A DNA stretch of 64,000 nucleotides from Hirschia sp964342355 (GTDB lineage: Bacteria; Pseudomonadota; Alphaproteobacteria; Caulobacterales; Hyphomonadaceae): positions 248,001-312,000 of the forward strand of contig CAYFFG010000001.1 in assembly GCA_964342355.1 (NCBI GenBank). Direction: 5' to 3'. Both the position numbers and the translations under genes were made by a program. This document shows, in pieces, positions 9,237 through 18,165 of this stretch; the stretch's first letter is position 1, and every line of letters starts with the position of its first letter. Below the pieces are notes generated by a model. It made no database searches. It saw only the letters and a list, made by a program, of their open reading frames with translations, and was not told the origin of the DNA.

Positions 9237-10442
9237 ATGACGGATGCATTTATTTACGACGCGGTCAGGACCCCACGCGGAAAAGGCAAAAAGAACGGTT
9301 CGTTACACGAGATTACATCCCTGGAGTTAGCCACTCAGGCGTTAGAAGCCCTACGGGACCGCAACAATTTGGACACTTCCAAAGTCGACGACGTGATCAT
9401 GGGGTGTGTTGCGCCAATTGGAGAGCAGGGTTCTGACATAGGTCGAACAGCGGTTCTCAACGCTGGGTATGATGAGCGTGTTGCTGGGATCCAAGTTGAT
9501 CGCTTTTGTGCTTCAGGGCTTGAAGCGTGTAACATCGCGGCCGCCAAAGTGATGGTCGGCGAAGCGGACTTTGCCATTGGATCGGGCGTTGAGGCGATGT
9601 CTCGAGTGCCCATGGGATCAAACGGCGGTGCTTGGCCAACCGATCCTCGGTCAGCCATTCGAACACGCTTTGTCCCACAAGGTGTATCTGCCGACTTGAT
9701 CGCCACGAAATATGGTTTTTCTCGTGAGAACTGTGATTCCTATGCAGTGGAGAGCCAGAAGCGGGCAGCTCAGGCCTGGTCGGAGGGACGTTTTTCCAAG
9801 TCGATTGTGCCGGTGAAGGATCAGATGGGAGCAACTATTCTAGATCGCGACGAGCACATGCGCCCAGAAGCGGACATGCAGTCCCTGGGCGGTCTTGACC
9901 CGTCTTTCCAATTCTTTGGGGACATGGGTTTTGATGATGTCGCCATCAGCCGTTATCCGGAAGTCGAGAAAATGAACCATGTTCATCACGCTGGAAACTC
10001 TTCGGGTATCGTGGATGGGGCGGCTGCCGTTCTGATCGGTAATAAGAACGCTGGCGATGCGGCAGGGCTTAAACCACGGGCGCGGATCAAAGGTTTCTGC
10101 TCAATCGGCTCAGAGCCAACCATCATGCTGACCGGCCCTGTGGATGTGACGCAGAAACTTCTCAAAAAGTTAGGTATGACAACAAGTGACATCGACTTGT
10201 TTGAGTTAAACGAAGCGTTCGCCGCGGTTGTTCTGCGCATGATGCAGGCAATGGATATCCCGCACGACAAAATGAATGTGAATGGCGGAGCCATCGCCAT
10301 GGGGCACCCATTGGGCGCAACTGGCGCAATGATCCTTGGCACAATGGTTGATGAGCTGGAAAGGTCTGACAAGGAAACTGCGCTTGTCACCCTGTGTATC
10401 GGTGCGGGCATGGGCACCGCTATGGTCATTGAGCGCGTCTGA
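9237..10442 (+). CDS. Acetyl-CoA C-acyltransferase (thiolase)
   Basis: 401-residue thiolase that cleaves 3-ketoacyl-CoA with CoA, the last step of beta-oxidation. Both catalytic cysteines and the histidine are present: nucleophile Cys91 in RFCASGLEA, His357 in AMGHPLGATGA and Cys387 in TLCIGAGMG. The NEAFA motif is also present. It lies 34 bp after the acyl-CoA dehydrogenase gene and 14 bp before the FadJ-type gene, so a degradative (FadA/FadI) role is more likely than biosynthesis. A second, distinct thiolase lies at 20.8-22.0 kb. Confidence 0.93.
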   Translation: MTDAFIYDAVRTPRGKGKKNGSLHEITSLELATQALEALRDRNNLDTSKVDDVIMGCVAPIGEQGSDIGRTAVLNAGYDERVAGIQVDRFCASGLEACNIAAAKVMVGEADFAIGSGVEAMSRVPMGSNGGAWPTDPRSAIRTRFVPQGVSADLIATKYGFSRENCDSYAVESQKRAAQAWSEGRFSKSIVPVKDQMGATILDRDEHMRPEADMQSLGGLDPSFQFFGDMGFDDVAISRYPEVEKMNHVHHAGNSSGIVDGAAAVLIGNKNAGDAAGLKPRARIKGFCSIGSEPTIMLTGPVDVTQKLLKKLGMTTSDIDLFELNEAFAAVVLRMMQAMDIPHDKMNVNGGAIAMGHPLGATGAMILGTMVDELERSDKETALVTLCIGAGMGTAMVIERV

Positions 10443-10456
10443 GGCGGAGAAATAAA

Positions 10457-12682
10457 ATGGATTTGAAAGCTTTTACATTCGATGTCGACGCGGACGGAAT
10501 TGCTGTTGCAATTTTCGATGCGCCAGATCAGTCAATGAACACGCTTACCAGCGATGCAATTAATGACCTTTCTCTCATTGCCAAAGAGGTTGGTAAGAAT
10601 GACGAGATAAAAGGCCTCGTTATGACGTCCGGCAAACCTTCTGGTTTTTGTGCCGGAGCAGACCTTGGTGAAATGTCTAAGATGTTGTCCAGCAATGCAG
10701 CATCTAAGGATCAAGAAAGTGCAAAGAAAGCAATCTTTGAAGCAGCATTTGCCCTCAATAAGGCGCTACGTGAAATAGAAGCGTGTGGAAAACCGGTAGC
10801 GGCAGCCATTAACGGGTTAGCGCTTGGGGGGGGCTTTGAGATGACTTTGGCCTGCCATTATCGTGTGGCGGCGAACGATAATCCGAAATTGTCACTAGGA
10901 CTGCCGGAAGGAAAAGTTGGTCTCATTCCTGGCGGCGGCGGCACGCAACGTCTGCCACGTATCATCGGCATTCAGGAGGCGGCTCCTTACCTTTTACAGG
11001 GTAAAAGCATGCGACCGGACAAGGCGCTCACTCTGGGTGTGGTGCACGAATTAGCGCCAACAAGTGAACTTCTGCAAAAGGCGAAAGATTGGTTGAAAGC
11101 GAACCCTGAGGCAACAGCGCCTTGGGATGGGAAATCCTTTAAAGTGCCAGGCGGCATTCCAAATCAGCATCCAAATGCTTCCCAAGTGATGATGCTTGGC
11201 AATGCTATGATCATCAAAGAAACCAAAGGCAATTTCCCGGCGCAGAAGGCAATGCTGTCGGCCGTTTATGAAGGGTTGCAGGTACCGATTGATGCTGGGC
11301 TAAGAATTGAAACGCGCTATTTCATCAATACTGCGATGACCCCTGAGGCCCGCGGTATGATAAGGACACTGTTTCAATCCATGCAGGAATTGTCTAAGGG
11401 CGCTTCGCGCCCGGATGGATTTGCGGCAAACGAGATTAAAAAAGTCGCAGTCATAGGTGCGGGGCTTATGGGGGCAGGCATTGCCTATGTTCAGGCGGCC
11501 GCCGGGGTGGAAACGATATTGCTGGACATTGACCAGAGTGCAGCTGAAAAAGGGAAAGCATATTCCAAGAATATTGTCGAAAAAGCTGTTTCTCGCGGAC
11601 GCATGACGCAAGAAAAAGCAGACGCTTTATTGGCAATGATTACACCGACTACAGACTACAACACACTTAGCGATTGTGACCTGGTTGTTGAGGCTGTGTT
11701 CGAAAATCCTGAAATCAAGGCGAAAGTTACAGAGCAGGTTGAAGCTGTCATCGGTGACAACACGATCCTTGGCTCCAATACATCGACATTACCAATTACA
11801 GGCCTTGCAAAGGCTTCTAAGCGACCGGACAAATTCATCGGCATCCACTTTTTCTCACCTGTGGAGAGAATGGGACTGGTCGAAATTATTTTGGGTGAGG
11901 AAACCAGCCAGGAAACGCTGGCCAAGACGATTGACTATGTTTTGAAGATCAGGAAGACACCTGTGGCAGTCAATGACTCTCGCGGATTTTACACGTCACG
12001 CTGTTTCTCTACATATACCCAAGAAGGTATGGAGATGCTCTCTGAAGGAGTAGCCCCGGCAATTATTGAGAATGTCGGCCGTGGTTGCGGTATGCCGATG
12101 GGGCCGCTTGAGGTTTCCGATAGTGTTGGGTTGGATACAGCGCTTAAAATTGGTCGCGCGACTGCGGCAGCTGCGGGGCAACGGGCCGAGGATGACCCAA
12201 AGGCCGCTCTCCTAGCTTGGATCGTTGAAGATCAGGGGCGTGTCGGTCGTAAAGCGGGCAAGGGTTATTACGAGTATGATGAAAAGAATAAACCCCTCAG
12301 AATTTGGCCTGGTTTGTCTAAGCAGGTTGAGTTGAAGACAACTGAATGTCCGCCCGAGCTGAAGGAAGAGCTGACCAAACGCTTTTTGTTCCGACAGTGT
12401 ATTGAAGTTGCCCGTTGCTTTGAAGAAGGCGTGATCACTGACGCGCGGGATGCAGATGTTGGTTCCATCCTCGCATGGGGGTTTGCGCCATACTCTGGCG
12501 GATGCGTCTCATATATGGATCTGAAATGGGGCATAAAAGCTTTTGTGGCAGAGGCTGACAGGTTAGCTGATGCGTATGGCGAACGGTTCAGGCCTAATCG
12601 TCTTTTGCGCGATCTCGCAGAAAAAGGAGAGGCTTTTTATAAGCGTTTTCCACCAGCTGCTTCTGAAGATCGAGCAGCCTAA
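10457..12682 (+). CDS. Fused enoyl-CoA hydratase / 3-hydroxyacyl-CoA dehydrogenase (FadJ-like)
   Basis: 741-residue bifunctional beta-oxidation enzyme. The N-terminal crotonase domain (~1-190) shows the oxyanion-hole segment AAINGLALGGGFEMTLACHY (~115) and LPEGKVGLIPGGGGTQRLPR with the expected Glu. A linker leads to the NAD-binding domain (VAVIGAGLMGAGIAY at ~329), the conserved SNTSTLPI and HFFSPVERM segments, and the C-terminal dimerisation domains (NDSRGFYTSR, GPLEVSDSVGLD). It hydrates enoyl-CoA and oxidises the product to 3-ketoacyl-CoA for the thiolase just upstream. It is the last gene of the operon, followed by a strong terminator. Confidence 0.94.
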   Translation: MDLKAFTFDVDADGIAVAIFDAPDQSMNTLTSDAINDLSLIAKEVGKNDEIKGLVMTSGKPSGFCAGADLGEMSKMLSSNAASKDQESAKKAIFEAAFALNKALREIEACGKPVAAAINGLALGGGFEMTLACHYRVAANDNPKLSLGLPEGKVGLIPGGGGTQRLPRIIGIQEAAPYLLQGKSMRPDKALTLGVVHELAPTSELLQKAKDWLKANPEATAPWDGKSFKVPGGIPNQHPNASQVMMLGNAMIIKETKGNFPAQKAMLSAVYEGLQVPIDAGLRIETRYFINTAMTPEARGMIRTLFQSMQELSKGASRPDGFAANEIKKVAVIGAGLMGAGIAYVQAAAGVETILLDIDQSAAEKGKAYSKNIVEKAVSRGRMTQEKADALLAMITPTTDYNTLSDCDLVVEAVFENPEIKAKVTEQVEAVIGDNTILGSNTSTLPITGLAKASKRPDKFIGIHFFSPVERMGLVEIILGEETSQETLAKTIDYVLKIRKTPVAVNDSRGFYTSRCFSTYTQEGMEMLSEGVAPAIIENVGRGCGMPMGPLEVSDSVGLDTALKIGRATAAAAGQRAEDDPKAALLAWIVEDQGRVGRKAGKGYYEYDEKNKPLRIWPGLSKQVELKTTECPPELKEELTKRFLFRQCIEVARCFEEGVITDARDADVGSILAWGFAPYSGGCVSYMDLKWGIKAFVAEADRLADAYGERFRPNRLLRDLAEKGEAFYKRFPPAASEDRAA

Positions 12683-12710
12683 ACTAACAATATAGATTGC
12701 AGTCAATGCG

Positions 12711-12743
12711 AGCCGGGAGAAGGGACTTCTTCCGGCTTTTTTT
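12711..12743 (+). terminator. Rho-independent terminator of the beta-oxidation operon
   Basis: 12-bp stem with one G-U pair (12711-12722 with 12726-12737), loop GGA, then seven T. It lies 28 bp after the FadJ-like stop. Confidence 0.9.
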
Positions 12744-12862
12744 GTTTTCTCTGCGACATTGTGAGCAGATAAATTCGCTTGCAGGAGAATGAAATTCGTT
12801 CAAAATCCATACTATTGTTGTGGTTAAAAGCTGCGCAGGTCAGCAGTGATTGGGAGCAGATC

Positions 12863-13708
12863 ATGAGTGTCTATTTGACGTTGAGTGAAAGTGCCGAAAC
12901 ACAAGAGCAGGCAAGCGTTTTTGCCTGCCGCGCAGCAAAAAGATTAGGGGCGCACTTGGAGGGCATGAGCGCCATGCCTGATCCTTTGGGGGCGCTTATG
13001 ATGACAGGCGCTGGAACTGGGCTGTATATGCCGGGTAGCACTGAGGTCGTGAAAGGTGTCGAGCAAGCTCAACAGGAGACCCGAGAGAAGTTGGAAGACA
13101 ACTTTAAAACGGTCTGTGAAAAAGAGGGACTTGCAGCTGCTCACTTCAGTGTAAAGCATATGCAGGGCCTACCCGAACAAATGTTTGGCCGGGAAGCTAT
13201 TTTGGGCGACTTGTTGGTGTTTCCCCATGATTGCGCAAAGGCTGGCGGTCCTTATGGTGTGGCGTTTGAGTACACGCTCATGTCACGGCGTCAGCCGGTC
13301 GTAATCGCTGGTGTCGATCCGGATCCAGATTTGTCTACGGTTGTCATCGCATGGGATGGCAGCCCGGAAGCAGCGCGTGCGATTCTCCTCCATGAAAAAA
13401 TTATCTGCGCGGCAGATCGGGTTATTATTGCGCAAAACGAGAGCAAGATTGACCCTCAGGATGAAGACGGTCCCGAAGATCCTCGCGTTGTTCGCCAATG
13501 GTTGGAAAACCGCAAAGTAGCAACAACCATGCGCAGCTTTTCAGGCGATATCGCTGATGGATTGTTGCAATTGTCCAAACAGGAAAAGGCAGGCTTGTTA
13601 GTTGCCGGCGCCTTTGGGCACTCCCGAATGGAAGAAATGATCTTTGGTGGCGTCAGTCGTTCGCTTTTGCGCTCAGATGATGGACCTGCTTTAGCGTTGG
13701 CGCACTAG
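12863..13708 (+). CDS. Universal stress protein family
   Basis: 281-residue cytoplasmic protein. The C-terminal half is a Usp domain: VVIAWDGSPEAARAI (~156) and the nucleotide-binding motif G-x2-G-x9-G-x-S in GAFGHSRMEEMIFGGVSRS near the end. The N-terminal half has the length expected of a second, more diverged Usp unit, so this is probably a tandem UspA-like protein. The frame is open back to 12779, but the ATG at 12863 has GGGAG nine bases upstream and starts a typical beta strand (MSVYLTLSES). Such proteins bind ATP and respond to starvation or oxidative stress. No neighbour suggests a more specific role. Confidence 0.85.
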   Translation: MSVYLTLSESAETQEQASVFACRAAKRLGAHLEGMSAMPDPLGALMMTGAGTGLYMPGSTEVVKGVEQAQQETREKLEDNFKTVCEKEGLAAAHFSVKHMQGLPEQMFGREAILGDLLVFPHDCAKAGGPYGVAFEYTLMSRRQPVVIAGVDPDPDLSTVVIAWDGSPEAARAILLHEKIICAADRVIIAQNESKIDPQDEDGPEDPRVVRQWLENRKVATTMRSFSGDIADGLLQLSKQEKAGLLVAGAFGHSRMEEMIFGGVSRSLLRSDDGPALALAH

Positions 13709-13752
13709 AAATGATTGTCAGGGGTGAGATGTGACTCCAGAAAGGATATAAT

Positions 13753-14121
13753 ATGTCTCTAAAACGCATAATACTGCGCCTTGCGCGTAATCCAGGTTTT
13801 CCAGATGGAGACATGCATCAGGGCTATACGATTATTGCGCCGCTTGATGCGGATGGCCGTCTCAGCCTGGATCAATGGCGTGAAAATAAGAAGGATTGTA
13901 CTGTTTTTAGGTTCCATCCCGACCAAGCTGAAAAAGCCGATGGCCTTTTAACTCATCGCGGTTCGCACTGGTATTTTCACTATGATGAGGATGATGAAGG
14001 TCCGGACGAGCCAGCTCACAAACTGGCAGACCACATATTCGTTCAAGGTGAATATGTATCTGTGCGTCACATGAATAAAGATTCGCTGACTTACATCGTT
14101 TCTGAGGTCGCATCTGTTTAA
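13753..14121 (+). CDS. Small conserved hypothetical protein
   Basis: 122-residue soluble protein with no signal peptide or membrane helix. It is rich in His, Asp and aromatic residues; a central acidic patch (YDEDDEGPDEPAHK) follows HRGSHWYFH. AGAAAGGATATAAT precedes the ATG, so translation is well supported. Hypothetical proteins with a similar opening (KRIILRLARNPGFPDGD) are, as far as I recall, widespread in alphaproteobacteria. The function is unknown. It follows the stress-protein gene by 44 bp on the same strand and may share its transcript. Confidence 0.75.
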   Translation: MSLKRIILRLARNPGFPDGDMHQGYTIIAPLDADGRLSLDQWRENKKDCTVFRFHPDQAEKADGLLTHRGSHWYFHYDEDDEGPDEPAHKLADHIFVQGEYVSVRHMNKDSLTYIVSEVASV

Positions 14122-14152
14122 TCAGGCTAGCTGTATTGAGCGCTGTTGCTCT

Positions 14153-14177
14153 CACAAGATGTCATTTGCATCTTGTG
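14153..14177 (+). terminator. Hairpin after the small hypothetical gene
   Basis: Perfect 9-bp stem CACAAGATG/CATCTTGTG with a 7-base loop, 32 bp after the stop at 14121. There is no T-run, so it is either a weak or Rho-assisted terminator or an RNA-stabilising hairpin. Confidence 0.4.
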
Positions 14178-14345
14178 GCGGTAAGCTGAGATTAAATTGC
14201 TATCATTTTCACACATATGCTGTTCAGAATCAGAATATCGCGCAAATATCCCCGCTGCGACGAGTGCTTGGCGATTTAAGGATTGCGGAGTAGTCGGTAA
14301 TCAGCTCAAGGGCACGGGGGCGCGTGCTTGATGAAGGGGGCGAAG

Positions 14346-15263
14346 ATGATCGCTACAGGACAGAAGCGCATTCTTGCAGGTGTGGTATCGGCTTGTGCTG
14401 TGATGCTTCTTTCTGGCTGCGGTGGGTCGGATACGAGTGAAGAGAGCGCGACTGTCAATTCTGAAGCTGCGCCTGTTACCCCGGAATATGTCATCCCGAC
14501 AGGTGAGAGCGAAACGCCGGCGCAGGATTTGATTTCCCAAGACGTTGACACTACGGGCTGGCAGATCCAACCACCGTTTTATGGCGCGGGTAGAGAACCT
14601 TTCTGGCGCCTTGAGCTCAATGGCGGATGGTTTGTTTTTCAACGACTTGGGCTTGCGGAAATTGAAATTCCCGCAATCGCTCCTGAGACACTCGACGGCG
14701 CAGACATTTTTCATTCTGAAGTCATCACAATTGAAATGAAACCAGGTGTTTGTCCTTCAGCGCAAGACAATGAACAGGTCGTCGGCGCGCTTAACGTAAC
14801 TTACGATGAAGTTGTTTACAGCGGTTGTGTTTACAGTGGTGAAACGGCTCAGGTAGGCGTTGACGGTATCAGCCCTGGCGACTCTAAGTCATCATGGAAA
14901 ACAGATCTGGCGATCTTTGCCTATGAGATAGACACCTGTCTCAATGCTCTGGAGGGCGTAAAAGAGGGCGCGTCAAACAAGGCGCTGATTTCAGCCACAG
15001 ATACGCTGAAAGATGGTTCCACAGCGTTTGTGTTGGATGCTGCCAATGGCCAGCTTTACGACTGCGCAGCTTTCCCGAACGGTGAAGTTGGGTATATCAA
15101 AGCTGTTTCTAGAAACGATGTCGCGGAACGAATTAGTTCTAAAAACGGTCGCTTTTATCGTGTTGAAAGCGGCGCGCCTCCGCGCAGTTGCCTGGAAGCG
15201 GAGGCGATTATGCAGGATAATCAGTTGATTGGTTATCTGTTGCCTGGACGCTGTCGCCCTTAG
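14346..15263 (+). CDS. Lipoprotein with COG3650-like GREPFW domain
   Basis: 305-residue predicted lipoprotein. The signal peptide ends at the lipobox LLSGC (Cys ~24) and is followed by a Ser/Glu/Thr-rich linker. The segment FYGAGREPFWRLEL is a hallmark of uncharacterised envelope proteins of the COG3650 type. Several pairs of cysteines (CVYSGC-like region, DTCLN, YDCAAF, RSCLE, GRC) suggest disulfides in the periplasm. Start choice: ATG at 14346 with GGGGGCGAAG directly upstream, rather than the ATG at 14331. Its stop overlaps the stop of the converging gene by four bases (15260-15263). The function is unknown. Confidence 0.75.
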   Translation: MIATGQKRILAGVVSACAVMLLSGCGGSDTSEESATVNSEAAPVTPEYVIPTGESETPAQDLISQDVDTTGWQIQPPFYGAGREPFWRLELNGGWFVFQRLGLAEIEIPAIAPETLDGADIFHSEVITIEMKPGVCPSAQDNEQVVGALNVTYDEVVYSGCVYSGETAQVGVDGISPGDSKSSWKTDLAIFAYEIDTCLNALEGVKEGASNKALISATDTLKDGSTAFVLDAANGQLYDCAAFPNGEVGYIKAVSRNDVAERISSKNGRFYRVESGAPPRSCLEAEAIMQDNQLIGYLLPGRCRP

Positions 15264-16384
15264 GTCCAGGCTTTATAACCCCAAGGTGACTTGGGCGCTT
15301 CAACTGTTTCTTTGCCTGTTGTTTCATTAGCGGCAGTTAGCGTGTGCTTGGTTTCTGTAAGCTTTGCTTCTGCCTGCGCGCGTTCGCGTGTGTCCGCACG
15401 TTCACGCACATCGTCAGGAACGCCAGGTATCAGTGTGCCGCTGTTACCGCCAAGTGCAAGACCTGCTGCAGTGACTTTGTTTCGGAAGCTGAAACCAGCC
15501 ACCACGCGTGGTTCAACCGGGGCGATGGAAGCGGCAAGCGCATCTGATTTTGGCGCGACTGTTTCAATTGGTGCGGCTGGCAAGTCTATCGCCACCGGCG
15601 CGACATGCGGAATGTCGGCTTCTGCAGGGATTTCCAGAGCTTCTGTTTCAATCGATGCAGTATCATCAAAGCTTGGCGGAGGCGGAACAACTGCAAGTGG
15701 TTCGGTTGTTACAGTTTCAACAGGCGCCGTCTCTTGTTTGATCTGCGCAGGAGTACCAACACCGTTGACCTCAGCTACCATTCTGTCGACAGCGCTGGAG
15801 ACATCAACCGGTTCTGGGGTGGCTTCAGGTGCGGCCTCATCAGGCAGTTCAACTTCGAACTCAACAGGAGCAGGCACATCTGGTGTTTCTGCTGGAGCAG
15901 GAGTGTCTGCCTCTTCTAAGATCTCAGTGTCCAAGGTCTCAGCCGACGCCTCTTCAGTCTCAGGGGCGTCTGTTTCTTCGACAGGCGCTTCGGTTGTCAC
16001 GTCTGATTCTGAGAATGTCGGTGGAGCAGAAAGGTCGGCTTCTTCGATTTTTGGCGCGTCCATAGCGCCTAGAATGCTTTGAATAGCTTTTTCAGTTCCG
16101 CGCGCGTAGCGAAGCGCTTCTTTGGTCAGCTCGGAAACGATTTCTGCAAAATTGCGCCCATCGTGGTGAATAGCGTCTTTTAATGCGTCTTCAGTTACAA
16201 ATTCCAGCTCGCGACCGGATTCTTGAGCCAGTCGCACACTTGGGGGCGCGCCTGTCAGTTCAACGACATAGCCTTCTGTTTCAAGCGCGACCGCCTGTGG
16301 GGTGTGCTCTTTCCAGTCAATTGCGCCTGCGTCTGTGCGCTCAAGCAATTTCTCGATGAGTTTTTGTGTCGAGATGTGCAACAT
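15260..16384 (-). CDS. Acidic, Pro/Ala/Glu-rich protein of unknown function
   Basis: 374-residue cytoplasmic protein. Only the first ~115 residues look folded (MLHISTQKLIEKLLERTDAG, then a helical segment to SILGAMDAP). The next ~200 residues are low complexity, made of Glu, Pro, Ala, Thr and Val, and are probably disordered. The C-terminus becomes basic and Gly/Ala-rich and ends SPWGYKAWT. No catalytic motif is visible. It is transcribed alone and converges on the lipoprotein gene. The pattern of a small ordered head with a long acidic tail suggests a scaffold or adaptor, but I do not recognise the family. A TTG at 16390 is an alternative start. Confidence 0.6.
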   Translation of the reverse strand: MLHISTQKLIEKLLERTDAGAIDWKEHTPQAVALETEGYVVELTGAPPSVRLAQESGRELEFVTEDALKDAIHHDGRNFAEIVSELTKEALRYARGTEKAIQSILGAMDAPKIEEADLSAPPTFSESDVTTEAPVEETDAPETEEASAETLDTEILEEADTPAPAETPDVPAPVEFEVELPDEAAPEATPEPVDVSSAVDRMVAEVNGVGTPAQIKQETAPVETVTTEPLAVVPPPPSFDDTASIETEALEIPAEADIPHVAPVAIDLPAAPIETVAPKSDALAASIAPVEPRVVAGFSFRNKVTAAGLALGGNSGTLIPGVPDDVRERADTRERAQAEAKLTETKHTLTAANETTGKETVEAPKSPWGYKAWT

Positions 16385-16460
16385 TTTCAAAGTGCTCTTC
16401 GGTCTTTTTGTATCAAAACTGTATAGTTGTGTTCAATGTAAGTCGGAAGTGAGGAAGCGG

Positions 16461-16874
16461 TCATTTTTGGTTAACTACCGCTTTTAGTCTAATTTCTAGT
16501 TCCTCCACCTTGCGTGTTTCACATTCCCACACAATTTCCGGGCGCCAGCCCAATGCTTGTAACGCTTTCACATTGGCAATATCGCGCGAAACGTTTCGTT
16601 CGATCTTGTTGCGCCAATATTCGGCGTTGGTTTTGGGACGTCTGTCCCCACGCGGACACTTGTGCCCGTGCCAAAAACATCCATGCACGAACAAGGCCAT
16701 TTTCCGTCCTGGCAGCACAATGTCGGGTACGCCGGGAAGGTCCTTTCTGTGCAGTCGAAAGCGATATCCCATTGCGTGCAGCGTCCGTCTGACTTTCAAT
16801 TCCGGTGTCGTGTTGGCGGACTTGACGGCGCGCATGACCTGAGAGCGCTTTGCTTTGGAATAAATATCGCCCAT
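16461..16874 (-). CDS. vsr: Very short patch repair endonuclease Vsr
   Basis: 137-residue mismatch endonuclease. It nicks next to the T of T:G mismatches that arise by deamination of 5-methylcytosine. Visible family features are RSQVMRAVKSANTTPE near the start, the core LPGVPDIVLPGRKMALFVHG with its catalytic Asp, and CFWHGHKC with the histidines and zinc-binding Cys. RNVSRD follows. The open frame extends to 16910, but MGDIYSKAKRS at 16874 is the usual Vsr start. It lies 63 bp downstream of the cytosine methyltransferase on the same strand, the classic Dcm-Vsr pairing. Confidence 0.93.
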   Translation of the reverse strand: MGDIYSKAKRSQVMRAVKSANTTPELKVRRTLHAMGYRFRLHRKDLPGVPDIVLPGRKMALFVHGCFWHGHKCPRGDRRPKTNAEYWRNKIERNVSRDIANVKALQALGWRPEIVWECETRKVEELEIRLKAVVNQK

Positions 16875-16937
16875 GGGATGAGTAGTGGGAAAACTACTCG
16901 CCCAGGTCAATGCGGCAAAGCGTGTTTAGAGCCGATA

Positions 16938-18089
16938 TCAGGCGGCTTTTTCCTTTGTGTGGAGGCGTTTTTCAGCATTTAGCGGCGCAAGCAGATTTTC
17001 CGTCAACCATCGGACAACGCTGGTGGATACGCCGTCGCCTAATACTTTTAAAGCAGGGGTTTCTTTTGTTGGAAGGCGGTATGTTTCATCCAAACCCATC
17101 AAGCGCGCCGCTTCACGGGATGAAAGTGGTCTTAAGCGCGCTTTTTTATTTTCTGTGATCAACAAAAGTTGCTTGGATGAGCCGCCAGCAGGCGTGCGCA
17201 GACATCCGGCAAGACCATCATATCTTACTTCGGCACGTTGGATTTTATGGCCTTGTTCCATTCTGATCCGCCGGTAGACAGCGCCGGCTCGGAACGTGTT
17301 CTCCGCCAGCGCGGCCTCAAATCGGGTAAAATGTTGCGGCGCCATTTGGTTGATCAGCTTTTGACAGGCTTCCTCGCTTCGCCAAAGCGCCGGATCAACT
17401 TCGCGGTCCAGAATATCTTCCAATTGTGTGTTTCGCTTTGGCGCATCTGGTAATCGCCACCAGATCCAGGCCATTTGGGTGGCCGAATCCATGCGAGAGA
17501 CGAGAGATTGCATAGCTGGAGGGTGGAAGTGAGGGCGAGGGCCTGCCTCCAATCCTTTAGGGATGCGCCCTTTGTAAGCAATAATGAACAGGCGCTGGCG
17601 TGATTGTGGCGTGAACATTTCCGCGTCCAGCACCATAGCGCCAACCCGGTAACCTGAATTGGCGATGGTTTCGATCAAGGCGATAAAATCGCGCCCACCG
17701 CGCGAAGACAAAAGGCCTGTTACGTTTTCAAGCGCAAGCGTGTCGGGTGCGCGTTCGTTAGAGGCGAGTGCCTCCACAAGACGCCAAAACCCCCAGAACG
17801 TGCCGGAGCGCGGGGCATTAAGCCCTTTGCGGGCGCCAGCAAGTGATAAATCCTGACAGGGAAAGGACGCCCATGCCAGATCAGCCGTGGGCAGGCTTTG
17901 TGGCTTGATCCTCCATACATCACCGACATTTAAGTGAGCGTCGCCAAAGTTAGCGCGATAAACATCAGCTTTCATCGGGTCGATGTCGTTTGCAAAGACG
18001 CACTCAAAGTGTGGCTCAAGCCCTAATCGGGCGAGACCGCCGCCTGCGAAAAATTCCAGTGCTTTAAGTTGCGAATCAGAGCTTTGCAT
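16938..18089 (-). CDS. DNA (cytosine-5-)-methyltransferase, Dcm-like
   Basis: 383-residue C5 methyltransferase with the ordered motifs intact: I (ALEFFAGGGLARLGLE), IV with the catalytic Cys (SFPCQDLSLAG), VI (LALENVTGLL), VIII (QSRQRLFIIA), IX (LRPLSSREAARLMGL) and X (LGDGVSTSVVRWL). The target-recognition region between VIII and IX is of ordinary length. The frame is open to 18143, but the ATG at 18089 precedes the expected SAM-binding strand. No restriction enzyme gene is adjacent, and vsr follows directly, so it is probably a solitary modification enzyme. The recognition site cannot be read from the sequence. Confidence 0.93.
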   Translation of the reverse strand: MQSSDSQLKALEFFAGGGLARLGLEPHFECVFANDIDPMKADVYRANFGDAHLNVGDVWRIKPQSLPTADLAWASFPCQDLSLAGARKGLNAPRSGTFWGFWRLVEALASNERAPDTLALENVTGLLSSRGGRDFIALIETIANSGYRVGAMVLDAEMFTPQSRQRLFIIAYKGRIPKGLEAGPRPHFHPPAMQSLVSRMDSATQMAWIWWRLPDAPKRNTQLEDILDREVDPALWRSEEACQKLINQMAPQHFTRFEAALAENTFRAGAVYRRIRMEQGHKIQRAEVRYDGLAGCLRTPAGGSSKQLLLITENKKARLRPLSSREAARLMGLDETYRLPTKETPALKVLGDGVSTSVVRWLTENLLAPLNAEKRLHTKEKAA

Positions 18090-18165
18090 GGCCCAGCATC
18101 GCTTAGTCTTTATGTCGCGCCAAGCTGATTTGAATTGCGGCACACTGTTTGCCTATCTCTTTGGT

